Shown here in pieces: positions 23,563 through 30,659 of a stretch of DNA of 38,888 nucleotides. Both the position numbers and the translations under genes were made by a program. How positions within the stretch are numbered: the first letter of the stretch is position 1; every line of letters starts with the position of its first letter. Below the pieces are notes generated by a model. The model was not told where the DNA came from, ran no database searches, and was given only the letters and a program-made list of their open reading frames with translations. Origin of the DNA: a virus; IMG/VR virus record IMGVR_UViG_3300033145_002215, positions 1 through 38,888 of that record. One strand, 5' to 3'.

Positions 23563-24222
23563 ATGATTAATGTTACTATAGGTGATCAAACAAAAAAGTT
23601 TATGAGAATATTACAAATAGATTTTTACCCATTTACTAAATCTGAAGTTAAACAGCATTTTAGAAAAATAATTAAAAGTTGTCATTCAGATAGAAATGAA
23701 GGAGATGATACTTTTACAAAAATAGTAATAGAAGCTTATACCCATATAAGAAATTTAGCAATTAGTGATAATGGGATTGCTAAAAAAGCATCAGAAATAT
23801 TAAATGCAGAACGTCAAAATACAAATATATTTGAACTTTATGATAATTGTAAAAAATGTAAAGGTACAGGTAAAATTAAAAACATAGTCAATTCTCATAT
23901 TGAAGATTGTGATAGATGTTCTGTAAGACTAAGACCTGGAATTTTTGGTTTTTCTACATATATATCAACAGGAAAAATTAAGATTGCATGTAATGCTTGT
24001 CATAGTTCAGGAAAATTTAAACAACGAAGTGGTAAAACTGTTGATTGTTTTAAATGTAATGGTAAAGGGTTTCGATATATTAAATGTTTTAAATGCAAAG
24101 GAACTAAAGTAATACATATTAAAGCCTATACGACAGAACACATTTGCATTAATTGTAGTGGGACTGGAAGAGTTAAAGTAGACCCATTTAATCCTGTAAT
24201 AACTAAAGGTGCAATCTTATAA
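23563..24222 (+). CDS. DnaJ-like protein with J-domain and zinc-finger repeats
   Basis: A 219-residue protein. The N-terminal 70 residues follow the J-domain (YPFTKSEVKQHFRKIIKSCHSDRNEGDDTFTKI), but the HPD tripeptide that activates DnaK is HSD. Residues about 100-205 hold DnaJ-type CxxCxGxG repeats (CKKCKGTGK, CNACHSSGK, CFKCNGKG, CINCSGTG). AAAGGAGAG precedes the ATG. It could bind substrate or host DnaK without normal stimulation. Another frame beyond the stop runs on as NLSGKYIPNMNPSEN, so the C-terminus may once have been longer. Confidence 0.85.
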   Translation: MINVTIGDQTKKFMRILQIDFYPFTKSEVKQHFRKIIKSCHSDRNEGDDTFTKIVIEAYTHIRNLAISDNGIAKKASEILNAERQNTNIFELYDNCKKCKGTGKIKNIVNSHIEDCDRCSVRLRPGIFGFSTYISTGKIKIACNACHSSGKFKQRSGKTVDCFKCNGKGFRYIKCFKCKGTKVIHIKAYTTEHICINCSGTGRVKVDPFNPVITKGAIL

Positions 24223-24256
24223 AGAAAAAAATCTATCTGGAAAGTATATTCCTAAT

Positions 24257-24444
24257 ATGAATCCTTCTGAAAATATTTCGATAATTGAATTTTATTATAA
24301 TCCGTTGATGGAGAAGCAAAGAAAATATAAAGTTTTACAGAGATTCCCAGAGAAAGCCAGGAAGCTTTAGCACCTGGAACGTTCACGAACAAGGATATGA
24401 TAGCGTTAAGAATAATGAATAAAAATAGATATAAACTTTCATAG
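24257..24444 (+). pseudogene. Remnant small gene interrupted around element B2
   Basis: From ATG 24257 one frame reads MNPSENISIIEFYYNPLMEKQRKYKVLQR and stops inside element B2 (TAG at 24368). A second frame reads IPRESQEALAPGTFT through the element and continues NKDMIALRIMNKNRYKLS to TAG 24442-24444. Joined by one frameshift they give a plausible small protein, related in outline to the frame around B1 at 8824-9034. The 24223-24486 gap holds nothing else recognised. Confidence 0.35.
24343..24386 (+). repeat. Hairpin element B, copy 2
   Basis: Identical over 44 bases to 8974-9017. It is about 100 bases upstream of the 3D-domain gene, in the same orientation relative to transcription as copy 1. 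Stem CCAGG/CCTGG with GAGAAAG on the 5' side and GTTCAC on the 3' side. Confidence 0.65.
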
Positions 24445-24486
24445 GAAAGGATTGATAATGAAAAAATATTTTGTATTAGGAACATT

Positions 24487-24906
24487 ATGTGTATTAATAA
24501 ATATTTAAATGATTTATTATCGGATATTAATAATAATTATAAATTTATTATTAATGAACAACAGGATTCAATTCAAGTATTAGAAAAAGAATTACAAAGA
24601 AAACAAATTGTTAAAGTTACATTTTATCATCCAAAATCAAGAGGGATTAATTCAGACAGTGATCCTAATAATACCGCAATTATGAGGAAACCAGTAGTAG
24701 GTCGGACTGTCGCCATATCTGATGATTTATTTAATATAGGATGGCTTGGCAGCAAAGTATATTTAGAACAATTTGGGGTATTTATAATGGAAGATAGAAC
24801 AAATCATAGTATTAAAGGAATGCAAATTGATATATGTGTAGAATCCAAAGAAAAAGCTTTTGAATTAGGTGTGAAGTATAACATAGTAGCAATACGATTA
24901 ATATAA
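24487..24906 (+). CDS. 3D-domain (double-psi beta-barrel) protein, probably cell-wall active
   Basis: A 139-residue protein. After a helical N-terminus, residues about 43-139 match the 3D domain of lytic-transglycosylase-like proteins: VTFYHP, GRTVAISDDLF, WLGSKVYLEQFGVFIMEDR and IKGMQIDICV with its conserved aspartates. Such domains occur in MltA-type and related murein enzymes. No signal peptide is visible in this frame; a short upstream ORF (24457, MKKYFVLGTLCVLINI) looks like a signal sequence and ends 16 bases inside this gene in another frame, so a frameshift may have removed one. AGGA precedes the ATG. Confidence 0.75.
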   Translation: MCINKYLNDLLSDINNNYKFIINEQQDSIQVLEKELQRKQIVKVTFYHPKSRGINSDSDPNNTAIMRKPVVGRTVAISDDLFNIGWLGSKVYLEQFGVFIMEDRTNHSIKGMQIDICVESKEKAFELGVKYNIVAIRLI

Positions 24907-25039
24907 ATTTGAGATTAAATGCAAAAAATATGGAAATACATTAGTTAATATTAAAGGAACTTCAGTTAATTATGAATATAAAGGAATAAATTAAATGAGG
25001 AACACATGATTTATATTTGAACAAACATGAAAATTTATT

Positions 25040-25072
25040 AAAATATAGGATGCAATTATCCTATATTTTTTT
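25040..25072 (+). terminator. Intrinsic terminator
   Basis: Stem AAATATAGGAT (25041-25051) with ATCCTATATTT (25058-25068), loop GCAATT, then a T-run. It ends the plus-strand run from 22841 and faces the convergent glycosyltransferase gene. Confidence 0.85.
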
Positions 25073-25073
25073 G

Positions 25074-25142
25074 TTCAAAAATCTTATATAGATTCATCTA
25101 CAATATATATTAATATATGAATTTTTAATTCATTTAAAGAAT
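25074..25142. repeat. Intergenic repeat, long form, copy 3
   Basis: Begins right after the terminator T-run and runs into the last codons of the minus-strand glycosyltransferase (stop at 25134-25136), so the 3' end of that gene is formed from repeat sequence. Matches 22126-22192. If it is a promoter it would fire antisense into the glycosyltransferase. Confidence 0.6.
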
Positions 25143-26147
25143 CCAATGATGAATATTTTTTTGACAAGTTTCTTTAAAAGATAATTCATTATTAATAACT
25201 TCTAAAACTTCCTTTGAATATTTATAATAATGTTTCATTCCTTGTTTTATCTTTTTAAAAATATTTTGATTATTAAATTCAATAACACCATTTTGTTTAT
25301 AATAATTTAATAATCTAGTAGAATCTTTAATTAATAAAGGAGTCCCAGACATTAATATTTCTGTAGAAATTCTTGGACATCCATCATTTAAATTAGAAGT
25401 TACTAATCCAAATTTAGATTGATTTAAAATTTTATTTAATTTAGGTCTTGAAATTAATCCTATAAATTTAATATTATTAACATTATATTTTTTACATAAT
25501 TTTTTTCCGATTTCAGGTTTATTTCCAATATGTACAATTTTTAATTTTTTAAGATAAGGACAAACTCCAACTGTTTTAATAAAAAATTCTTGGCCTTTAT
25601 ATTTTAATTGTGTAAAATTATTAGGCCAACAAATATCATATTTTTTTTCTAAATTTAAAGGGTAAAATATATTAGGATTAGCAGTTTTATAAAAAGGAAT
25701 AGTATTTGAAATATGAGATTCTTTTTCAGATTCAATTAAAATTTTATTATATATTCCTCCATATTGAGGAATAACTCTTTTTCCTGCACCAAGATATAAT
25801 TTCAATCCTAAAAATTTTGGATTATGTTTTGTTAATATATCATATTCTTTAAATCCACCCCGAAATAAGGTTATTAAAGGTTTAGGGTATAAAAGGGATT
25901 CATTAAAATTTAAAACCCATTTCTGGATATATTTGCCCCCTTTAGATAGATTAAAAATTATATCTTCTTGAGGTCTTTTAGTTAATCTCCATATTATAAC
26001 TTCATTAAAATAATTATCTTTTAATAATTGTAATGGTAATAATAAGTAAAAATCATGACAATTTTTTTCGAAAGTTTCTAAATCTTTATATTTATGATAG
26101 TATTCATTATGTAATAAATTTGATCTAAATAACCAAAAACTTTTCAT
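25134..26147 (-). CDS. Glycosyltransferase, GT-B type
   Basis: A 337-residue protein. The C-terminal half follows group 1 transferases: KLKIVHIGNKPEIGKKLCKKYN, VNNIKFIGLISRPKLNKIL, KFGLVTSNLNDGCPRISTEILM (E-containing donor loop) and TPLLIKD. The N-terminal half is the variable acceptor domain. GAGGAT precedes the ATG. It is coupled to the primase-like gene upstream (2-base gap). The last residues derive from an intergenic repeat, so the C-terminus may be recently altered. Substrate unknown. Confidence 0.8.
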   Translation of the reverse strand: MKSFWLFRSNLLHNEYYHKYKDLETFEKNCHDFYLLLPLQLLKDNYFNEVIIWRLTKRPQEDIIFNLSKGGKYIQKWVLNFNESLLYPKPLITLFRGGFKEYDILTKHNPKFLGLKLYLGAGKRVIPQYGGIYNKILIESEKESHISNTIPFYKTANPNIFYPLNLEKKYDICWPNNFTQLKYKGQEFFIKTVGVCPYLKKLKIVHIGNKPEIGKKLCKKYNVNNIKFIGLISRPKLNKILNQSKFGLVTSNLNDGCPRISTEILMSGTPLLIKDSTRLLNYYKQNGVIEFNNQNIFKKIKQGMKHYYKYSKEVLEVINNELSFKETCQKNIHHWIL

Positions 26148-26149
26148 AT

Positions 26150-26833
26150 TTAAATCCTCGATCTATTTGGTTCAAAACTTAAAATATCATTAAAATTAAT
26201 TTCCATACATTTTAATCCTAATAATGAAAGACTTCCATTTGTAATATATGCACCTCTAAGTTTATTTGGAGATAAATCAAGATTCACAATTCCTTTTTGT
26301 CTTTTACTTTCAATTGTATATTTTTTAGATAAATCAGATCTTTGTAATTCATGTTTAAGCAAAAATCTAATTGCATCTATTTTATTTTTTCTGTTAAATT
26401 TACATATAATATGAAATCCAGTTTTTCCTGTAAATCTTATTTTTGCAGAATTAATAAATCCTATATGATCTATAATATATTCATATACATCTTTCGTAGC
26501 TATTTTTGCTTGAGACCAAATATTTGTGTCTATATCAATTATCCCAAAATCTTCATAAAATCCCATAGTAGAATAAATAGTTATAGTTCTTCCTGTTATT
26601 AAAGTATCATAATTTTGAGGAGTTAATTTTATAAATTTTAATTTTTCTTTTCTTTTTAAAATAGGTTTATTTTTATCTACCATTATTGCAAACATAAGCT
26701 CTCGATTTCTTGTTTCTTTTAAAATTTGAGTTTTATTTTTTTGATAATAATTCCAAATATCTATTTCTCTAAGACCTTTTGAATAAAATTTATTTTTAAG
26801 AATTATTGTATCTGGATTTTTTGGATAACTCAT
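26150..26833 (-). CDS. Archaeo-eukaryotic primase-like protein (LigD polymerase-domain type)
   Basis: A 227-residue protein. The start (FYSKGLREIDIWNYYQKN) resembles the LigD polymerase domain (YTKGDLIDYY). The catalytic pair is in GIIDIDTN (about 115-122), the second motif is GKTGFHIICKF (SGxGxHI type), and the third is NLDLSPN. These are the three AEP motifs in order. It could prime DNA or act as a repair polymerase. It stands alone, without helicase or ligase, and is joined to a glycosyltransferase gene. AAAGGAA precedes the ATG. Confidence 0.78.
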   Translation of the reverse strand: MSYPKNPDTIILKNKFYSKGLREIDIWNYYQKNKTQILKETRNRELMFAIMVDKNKPILKRKEKLKFIKLTPQNYDTLITGRTITIYSTMGFYEDFGIIDIDTNIWSQAKIATKDVYEYIIDHIGFINSAKIRFTGKTGFHIICKFNRKNKIDAIRFLLKHELQRSDLSKKYTIESKRQKGIVNLDLSPNKLRGAYITNGSLSLLGLKCMEINFNDILSFEPNRSRI

Positions 26834-26858
26834 TGTAAATATTCCTTTTTTATAAGAA

Positions 26859-26884
26859 TTTCTATATATATTAATATATAGAAA
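26859..26884. promoter_or_regulatory. Palindromic TTTCTATATA/TATATAGAAA site
   Basis: TTTCTATATA (26859-26868) and TATATAGAAA (26875-26884) flank TATTAA. It lies in the gap between the divergent primase-like gene and the gene at 26932 and contains the TCTATATATATTA motif. A promoter or operator serving both directions is plausible. Confidence 0.45.
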
Positions 26885-26931
26885 AGTTAAATTATAATTG
26901 TTTCAAAATTTTTTAAAATAGGGGGTATGAA

Positions 26932-27177
26932 ATGAATATCTTTAAAATGACACAAGATAAACTACGAAAATCTTCTTTAAAAAATCTCAAAAAAATTTTA
27001 AGACATCATGATAATTTCTTTTTATCCCAAGAAGAATTTCCAGATGAACGTCTAACTGTTAGAGAAAATAATAAGGATTCTATTGTTAATTGGATTATGG
27101 CTACTGATCCATTTTATGTAGAAGGTGGACTTTTAAGTTTTATTAGAGAAATGAAAAAAGAAAATCTATTATTATAA
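26932..27177 (+). CDS. Unknown protein, 81 aa
   Basis: Basic N-terminal half (KMTQDKLRKSSLKNLKKILRHH) and an acidic C-terminal half. A poor ribosome site (GGGGGT) precedes the ATG. No family recognised. It follows the palindrome at 26859 and precedes the lipoprotein gene. Confidence 0.6.
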   Translation: MNIFKMTQDKLRKSSLKNLKKILRHHDNFFLSQEEFPDERLTVRENNKDSIVNWIMATDPFYVEGGLLSFIREMKKENLLL

Positions 27178-27200
27178 TTTTATAAAAGGAGAATTAAAAA

Positions 27201-27593
27201 ATGAAAAAATTTTCAATTGTATTTATTATTTTATGTTTTATTGGAATTGGTTGTGCAAATCCTGGTAGATACAATACTCAAAAAGGTACGGCTATTGGAA
27301 CTGGACTTGGCGCTATTACTGGACAAATAATTGGTGGCGATACAACATCAACATTGATTGGTGCTGGAATAGGCGGAATTGCAGGTTCTTTAATAGGAAA
27401 CAGTGAAGATCAACGAGCTGATATTTTACGTGAAAAAGAACAAAAAACTCAGCCTCAAAATAAAACAATCTATACTTCACCAAAAGCTCAACTTATTACA
27501 CAACCTCCTGGAACATGGGTTCAAGTTCCAGGATATTGGAATGGTTCAACATGGATACCTGCTCATCAAGAATGGAAGCCGATTCAACCTTAA
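27201..27593 (+). CDS. Glycine-zipper lipoprotein with WxxGxW tail
   Basis: A 130-residue protein. An N-terminal signal peptide ends at IGIGC (Cys18). Residues about 29-68 are a glycine zipper (GTAIGTGLGAITGQIIGG, GAGIGGIAGSLIGN) that inserts in membranes. The C-terminus has WVQVPGYWNGSTWIPAHQEW, a WxxGxW-type repeat known from bacterial envelope proteins. AAAGGAG precedes the ATG. The layout is that of Gram-negative outer-membrane lipoproteins, so it was probably taken from a host and may alter the envelope, for example to block superinfection (inference). Confidence 0.82.
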   Translation: MKKFSIVFIILCFIGIGCANPGRYNTQKGTAIGTGLGAITGQIIGGDTTSTLIGAGIGGIAGSLIGNSEDQRADILREKEQKTQPQNKTIYTSPKAQLITQPPGTWVQVPGYWNGSTWIPAHQEWKPIQP

Positions 27594-27624
27594 ATTAAAA
27601 CTTATAAAAAAAAGGAAAAGAATA

Positions 27625-27774
27625 ATGATTGAAATTTCTCAGAATGGTGTTGTGTTTATTGGTTCTCAATGTGAATTTAAATCTTTCTTAAATTGGATAA
27701 AAAAGAATATTCCACCAAAAACCAAAATAAAAAATTTCAGAAAAATTCTTATTAATCATCTCTATTCTTATTAA
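27625..27774 (+). CDS. Small unknown protein, 49 aa
   Basis: Starts at the ATG at 27625 after AAAAGGAAAAG (MIEISQNGVVFIGSQCEF...). A longer frame running upstream overlaps the lipoprotein gene and is not the gene. The protein is basic at its end. A strong AAAAGGAGG after its stop (27791-27799) serves no ATG and may mark a lost gene. Confidence 0.6.
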   Translation: MIEISQNGVVFIGSQCEFKSFLNWIKKNIPPKTKIKNFRKILINHLYSY

Positions 27775-27802
27775 AAACTAACTCAAAAATAAAAGGAGGA
27801 TT

Positions 27803-27843
27803 AAAAAAATAAAGAGATGAATTATCTATCTCTTTATTTTTTT
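27803..27843. terminator. Bidirectional terminator
   Basis: A perfect 16-bp stem (27803-27818 with 27828-27843), loop GAATTATCT, with A-run and T-run on the two sides. It separates the convergent gene at 27625 from the long minus-strand glycan operon and overlaps the last codons of the latter. Confidence 0.88.
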
Positions 27844-28685
27844 GTATAATTATTTTTTGTTGTAGCACCTTTTATTTTTTCCCAATCTTTTTCTAATCTA
27901 ACTTTATTATTAACAGATTCTGCAGCTTTACACATTTCAATATTTAATCCTTCTTTTTCAACATATTTAATAAAAGCATTTATATCTTTTTTAAAACATT
28001 TTCCTCCCCAACCTAACATTCCATCATGTCCTGGAACATCAGTATGAGAATTACCAATTCTCATATCACCTAACCACATATCTTTTAAATTTTCAAAATC
28101 AATATTTAAATGTTTTGTTAATAAATATATTTCATTAAGAAATGAAAGTTTAACAGAAAAGAAACAATTGCACATATATTTAACAATTTCAGCAGATTCC
28201 CAATCACATTCAAAAATTTTAACATGAGAAAATTTAATTTGATATAATTTTTTAACTAAAGATGTCGCTTCTGGATTTCCTCCTAATATAATTCTTGCTT
28301 GATTTAAAAAATCTAATTTAGCTTGTCTTTCTGTTAAAAATTCTGGATTGAAAACAAATTCATGATTTTTATATTTTTCTGCATAATGTCTTGTTGTTCC
28401 TGGAATTATAGTACTTTTAAATATTATAATTTTTTTAGTTGTAGCTATTTTTACAATATTTTCAACTACATCATCTATACTTGAAAGATCTTGAGATCCA
28501 TCTGATCTCATTGGAGTAGGAACACAAACAAAAATAAATTTGGAATTATTAACTGTTTCTTCTAAATTATCTAAATCTTCTTTAAATTTATCATACACTT
28601 TTAAATTATAATGCAAATACATTCCATGAGCTATAGCCTGACCAACAAATCCAAAACCAATAATTCCAATATTTTCTTTTCTCAT
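27834..28685 (-). CDS. Nucleotide-sugar (UDP-glucose-type) dehydrogenase, short form
   Basis: A 283-residue protein from the ATG at 28685 (AAAAGGAAA upstream). The NAD-binding site is GIIGFGFVGQAIA; FVCVPTPM, FKSTIIPGTTR and FNPEFLTERQA follow, and the catalytic cysteine is in GGKCFKKD (family GGxCFPKD). The C-terminal UDP-binding domain of about 130 residues found in full-length enzymes (about 420-450) is missing. It either acts with another protein or on another substrate, or has lost activity. Its ATG overlaps the HAD gene stop. It is the last gene of the glycan operon. Confidence 0.8.
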   Translation of the reverse strand: MRKENIGIIGFGFVGQAIAHGMYLHYNLKVYDKFKEDLDNLEETVNNSKFIFVCVPTPMRSDGSQDLSSIDDVVENIVKIATTKKIIIFKSTIIPGTTRHYAEKYKNHEFVFNPEFLTERQAKLDFLNQARIILGGNPEATSLVKKLYQIKFSHVKIFECDWESAEIVKYMCNCFFSVKLSFLNEIYLLTKHLNIDFENLKDMWLGDMRIGNSHTDVPGHDGMLGWGGKCFKKDINAFIKYVEKEGLNIEMCKAAESVNNKVRLEKDWEKIKGATTKNNYTKK

Positions 28686-29080
28686 ATATTTTTCCTTTTT
28701 ATAAAATCTATTGTTTGTTTCCAATTATTAAATCTAATAGCTTTATCATCTATATAATATAAAGCTCTTGGTTTAGTATTAGTTACATCAAAAATGTATT
28801 TTTTTAATTTCCAATTTTCTAACCATTCCCATATTAAATCAATTCCTGTTTTACTATTTACTAAAGGTCTTTCTGGATTTGCTTTACATGTATAAATAAT
28901 TAATTTAAATCCTTTTTCATATAAATATTTTAAAGATTCTTTTGTTCCCATAATTGGTTCATCATAAATTGTTCCATCATAAAAACCTTTAGAATTTTTA
29001 TGAATCACCCCATCAAAATCTATTACAATATTTAAAGAAATTTCATCTTCTATCTTATTTAAAAAATTTATATTATTCAT
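28682..29080 (-). CDS. HAD-family phosphatase
   Basis: A 132-residue protein with motif I IVIDFDGVIHKN (catalytic D-x-D), a threonine strand LIIYTCKAN (motif II) and YYIDDKAIRF (motif III-IV acidic pair). It lacks a cap domain. Its place between the DapA-like and dehydrogenase genes suggests it removes a phosphate from a sugar intermediate, as KDO8P or sialate-9-phosphate phosphatases do; this is inference. Confidence 0.78.
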   Translation of the reverse strand: MNNINFLNKIEDEISLNIVIDFDGVIHKNSKGFYDGTIYDEPIMGTKESLKYLYEKGFKLIIYTCKANPERPLVNSKTGIDLIWEWLENWKLKKYIFDVTNTKPRALYYIDDKAIRFNNWKQTIDFIKRKNI

Positions 29081-29986
29081 TTAAATAACTCCAAGATCTT
29101 TTAATTCTCCAATCATTAATATTTTTTCTTTTTGACTTAATCTTTTCCATGGACTTTTACATGTTCCTACTTTTATTCCTTTTTCATTTAAAACATCATA
29201 GGCTGCTACTGCTCTTCCATTATTATATTTTCCAAGTATAGTTCGCACTTTCATTACTTTAATAAATAATTTTACTGCAATATCAATATTGTTATTATTC
29301 ATATTTTCATAAATTTTTAATATAAGATTAGGTATTGATAAAGCAACTCCTGAAACACATGATTTTATTCCTAAAATATTTCCTATAATTAAACTACTAG
29401 TTGAAGATGGATAATAATCAAAATCACATTTATTTTTATTAATAATATTCAACATTTCTAACATTTTTCCCATATCAGATCCACCATCTTTTATTCCACA
29501 TAATCCAATATTAATTAATTTATTTAAAAATTCTGGAGTTATATTAAATCCTGTAGTATTTGGATTATTATAACAATGAACATCAATTGATACATTATTA
29601 ATAATTTCTTCAAAATATTTAAGAAAAACATCTTCGTTATAAAAAGTAGATGAATAATAAAAAGGAACAACTGAAGAAATAGCATCTGCTCCAATATTTT
29701 CAACATGTTTTGCTAAAATAATAGCTTCCTCAGTTGAAGTAGAACCAATTTGAATAATAGTTTTTATATTTTTTTCTTGACATATGTTTATGACTACTTC
29801 AGCTACGGTCATTCTATCAGTCATTGACATAAGAGGAAATGAGCCGTAAGAACCACATGCAAAAATATTCCTATAACCATATTCATATAAATAATTTATT
29901 TCATTTTTTATTCCTTCTTTAAAAATTGTACCATCTTTATTAAATGGTGTAATTAATGCAGGAATTATTCCTTCAAATTTTGGCAT
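29081..29986 (-). CDS. DHDPS/N-acetylneuraminate lyase family aldolase
   Basis: A 301-residue TIM-barrel protein of normal family length. It has GIIPALITPFNKDGTI at the start, the binding loop CGSYGSFPLMS (family GTTGE), the tyrosine in CYNNPNTTG, and the Schiff-base lysine in LCGIKDGGSD. Such enzymes join or split pyruvate and an aldehyde. Next to a CMP-ulosonate synthetase-like gene, sialic-acid-like chemistry is more likely than lysine synthesis. Its start overlaps the upstream gene by 14 bases. Confidence 0.85.
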   Translation of the reverse strand: MPKFEGIIPALITPFNKDGTIFKEGIKNEINYLYEYGYRNIFACGSYGSFPLMSMTDRMTVAEVVINICQEKNIKTIIQIGSTSTEEAIILAKHVENIGADAISSVVPFYYSSTFYNEDVFLKYFEEIINNVSIDVHCYNNPNTTGFNITPEFLNKLINIGLCGIKDGGSDMGKMLEMLNIINKNKCDFDYYPSSTSSLIIGNILGIKSCVSGVALSIPNLILKIYENMNNNNIDIAVKLFIKVMKVRTILGKYNNGRAVAAYDVLNEKGIKVGTCKSPWKRLSQKEKILMIGELKDLGVI

Positions 29987-30659
29987 TTTTTTCTCCCAAT
30001 AATTGAGTTATTTTTAATTGAAATTCATAATCTATAGCAATAGATCTTTCCCAAGGCATTAAATAAAAAATTGGACTAAACCCAAACAAATTTCTTTTTG
30101 GATCCATAAAATTTTCACCTGAATCAAATATTATAGCATCATTATAACAATAAGTTTTATAATGATCTTGTTTTCTTGTACTTCGATAATAATCTTTTGG
30201 AAAAATTGGTTCTAAAAATTTATCATTTCTAATTTTCCAAGACATTTGAATTGGATTTTCATTTTGTTTAACACTAACTACACAATTATATTTATCATTT
30301 TCTTCAAAAATTCTATAAGCATTTTGAATATCTTCAATTTGCCTAAGAGGGCATGTAACTAAAAGAAGTCCAATTGTATCTTCTTTATTAATATCTAAAT
30401 CTATTATTGATTGTCTTATTACATCAATAATTTGATCATATTTATCTTCTCGAAAATGTATTTCAATTCCACATTCTTTTCCAATTTTTAAAATATCTTT
30501 ATTATTTGAAGATAAAATTATTCTATCAAAAACTCCACATATTTTAGCTTGTTCTATAGTATGTGTTATTAGATTTCCTTTTTTAAATAATGACACATTT
30601 TTATTTTTTAATCGAGTTGAACTATCACGAGCTGGTATAAAACATATATTTTTATACAT
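29973..30659 (-). CDS. Acylneuraminate cytidylyltransferase (NeuA/KdsB-like)
   Basis: A 228-residue protein. The CTP-binding start ICFIPARDSSTRLKNKNVSLF matches CMP-ulosonic-acid synthetases (IPARxGSxRxxxKN). IILSSNNKDILKIG, LLLVTCPLR and ISF-like later parts follow the family. It would make CMP-sugar from an ulosonic acid. pyrG elsewhere in the window makes the CTP it needs. It overlaps the genes on both sides, showing one operon. Confidence 0.87.
   Translation of the reverse strand: MYKNICFIPARDSSTRLKNKNVSLFKKGNLITHTIEQAKICGVFDRIILSSNNKDILKIGKECGIEIHFREDKYDQIIDVIRQSIIDLDINKEDTIGLLLVTCPLRQIEDIQNAYRIFEENDKYNCVVSVKQNENPIQMSWKIRNDKFLEPIFPKDYYRSTRKQDHYKTYCYNDAIIFDSGENFMDPKRNLFGFSPIFYLMPWERSIAIDYEFQLKITQLLGEKNAKI

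Noticed and set aside
24907-25030. Open stretch after the 3D-domain gene reading KCKKYGNTLVNIKGTSVNYE
   Set aside because: It has no start codon or ribosome site and is too short to call; it may be a remnant.
27403-27774. A 123-codon plus-strand frame overlapping the lipoprotein gene
   Set aside because: Only its last part, from the ATG at 27625 with a ribosome site, looks like a gene; the rest is out of frame with the lipoprotein gene.
27791-27840. Strong AAAAGGAGG ribosome site as evidence of a gene over 27800-27850
   Set aside because: The only ATG downstream (27817) is badly spaced and lies in the terminator stem.
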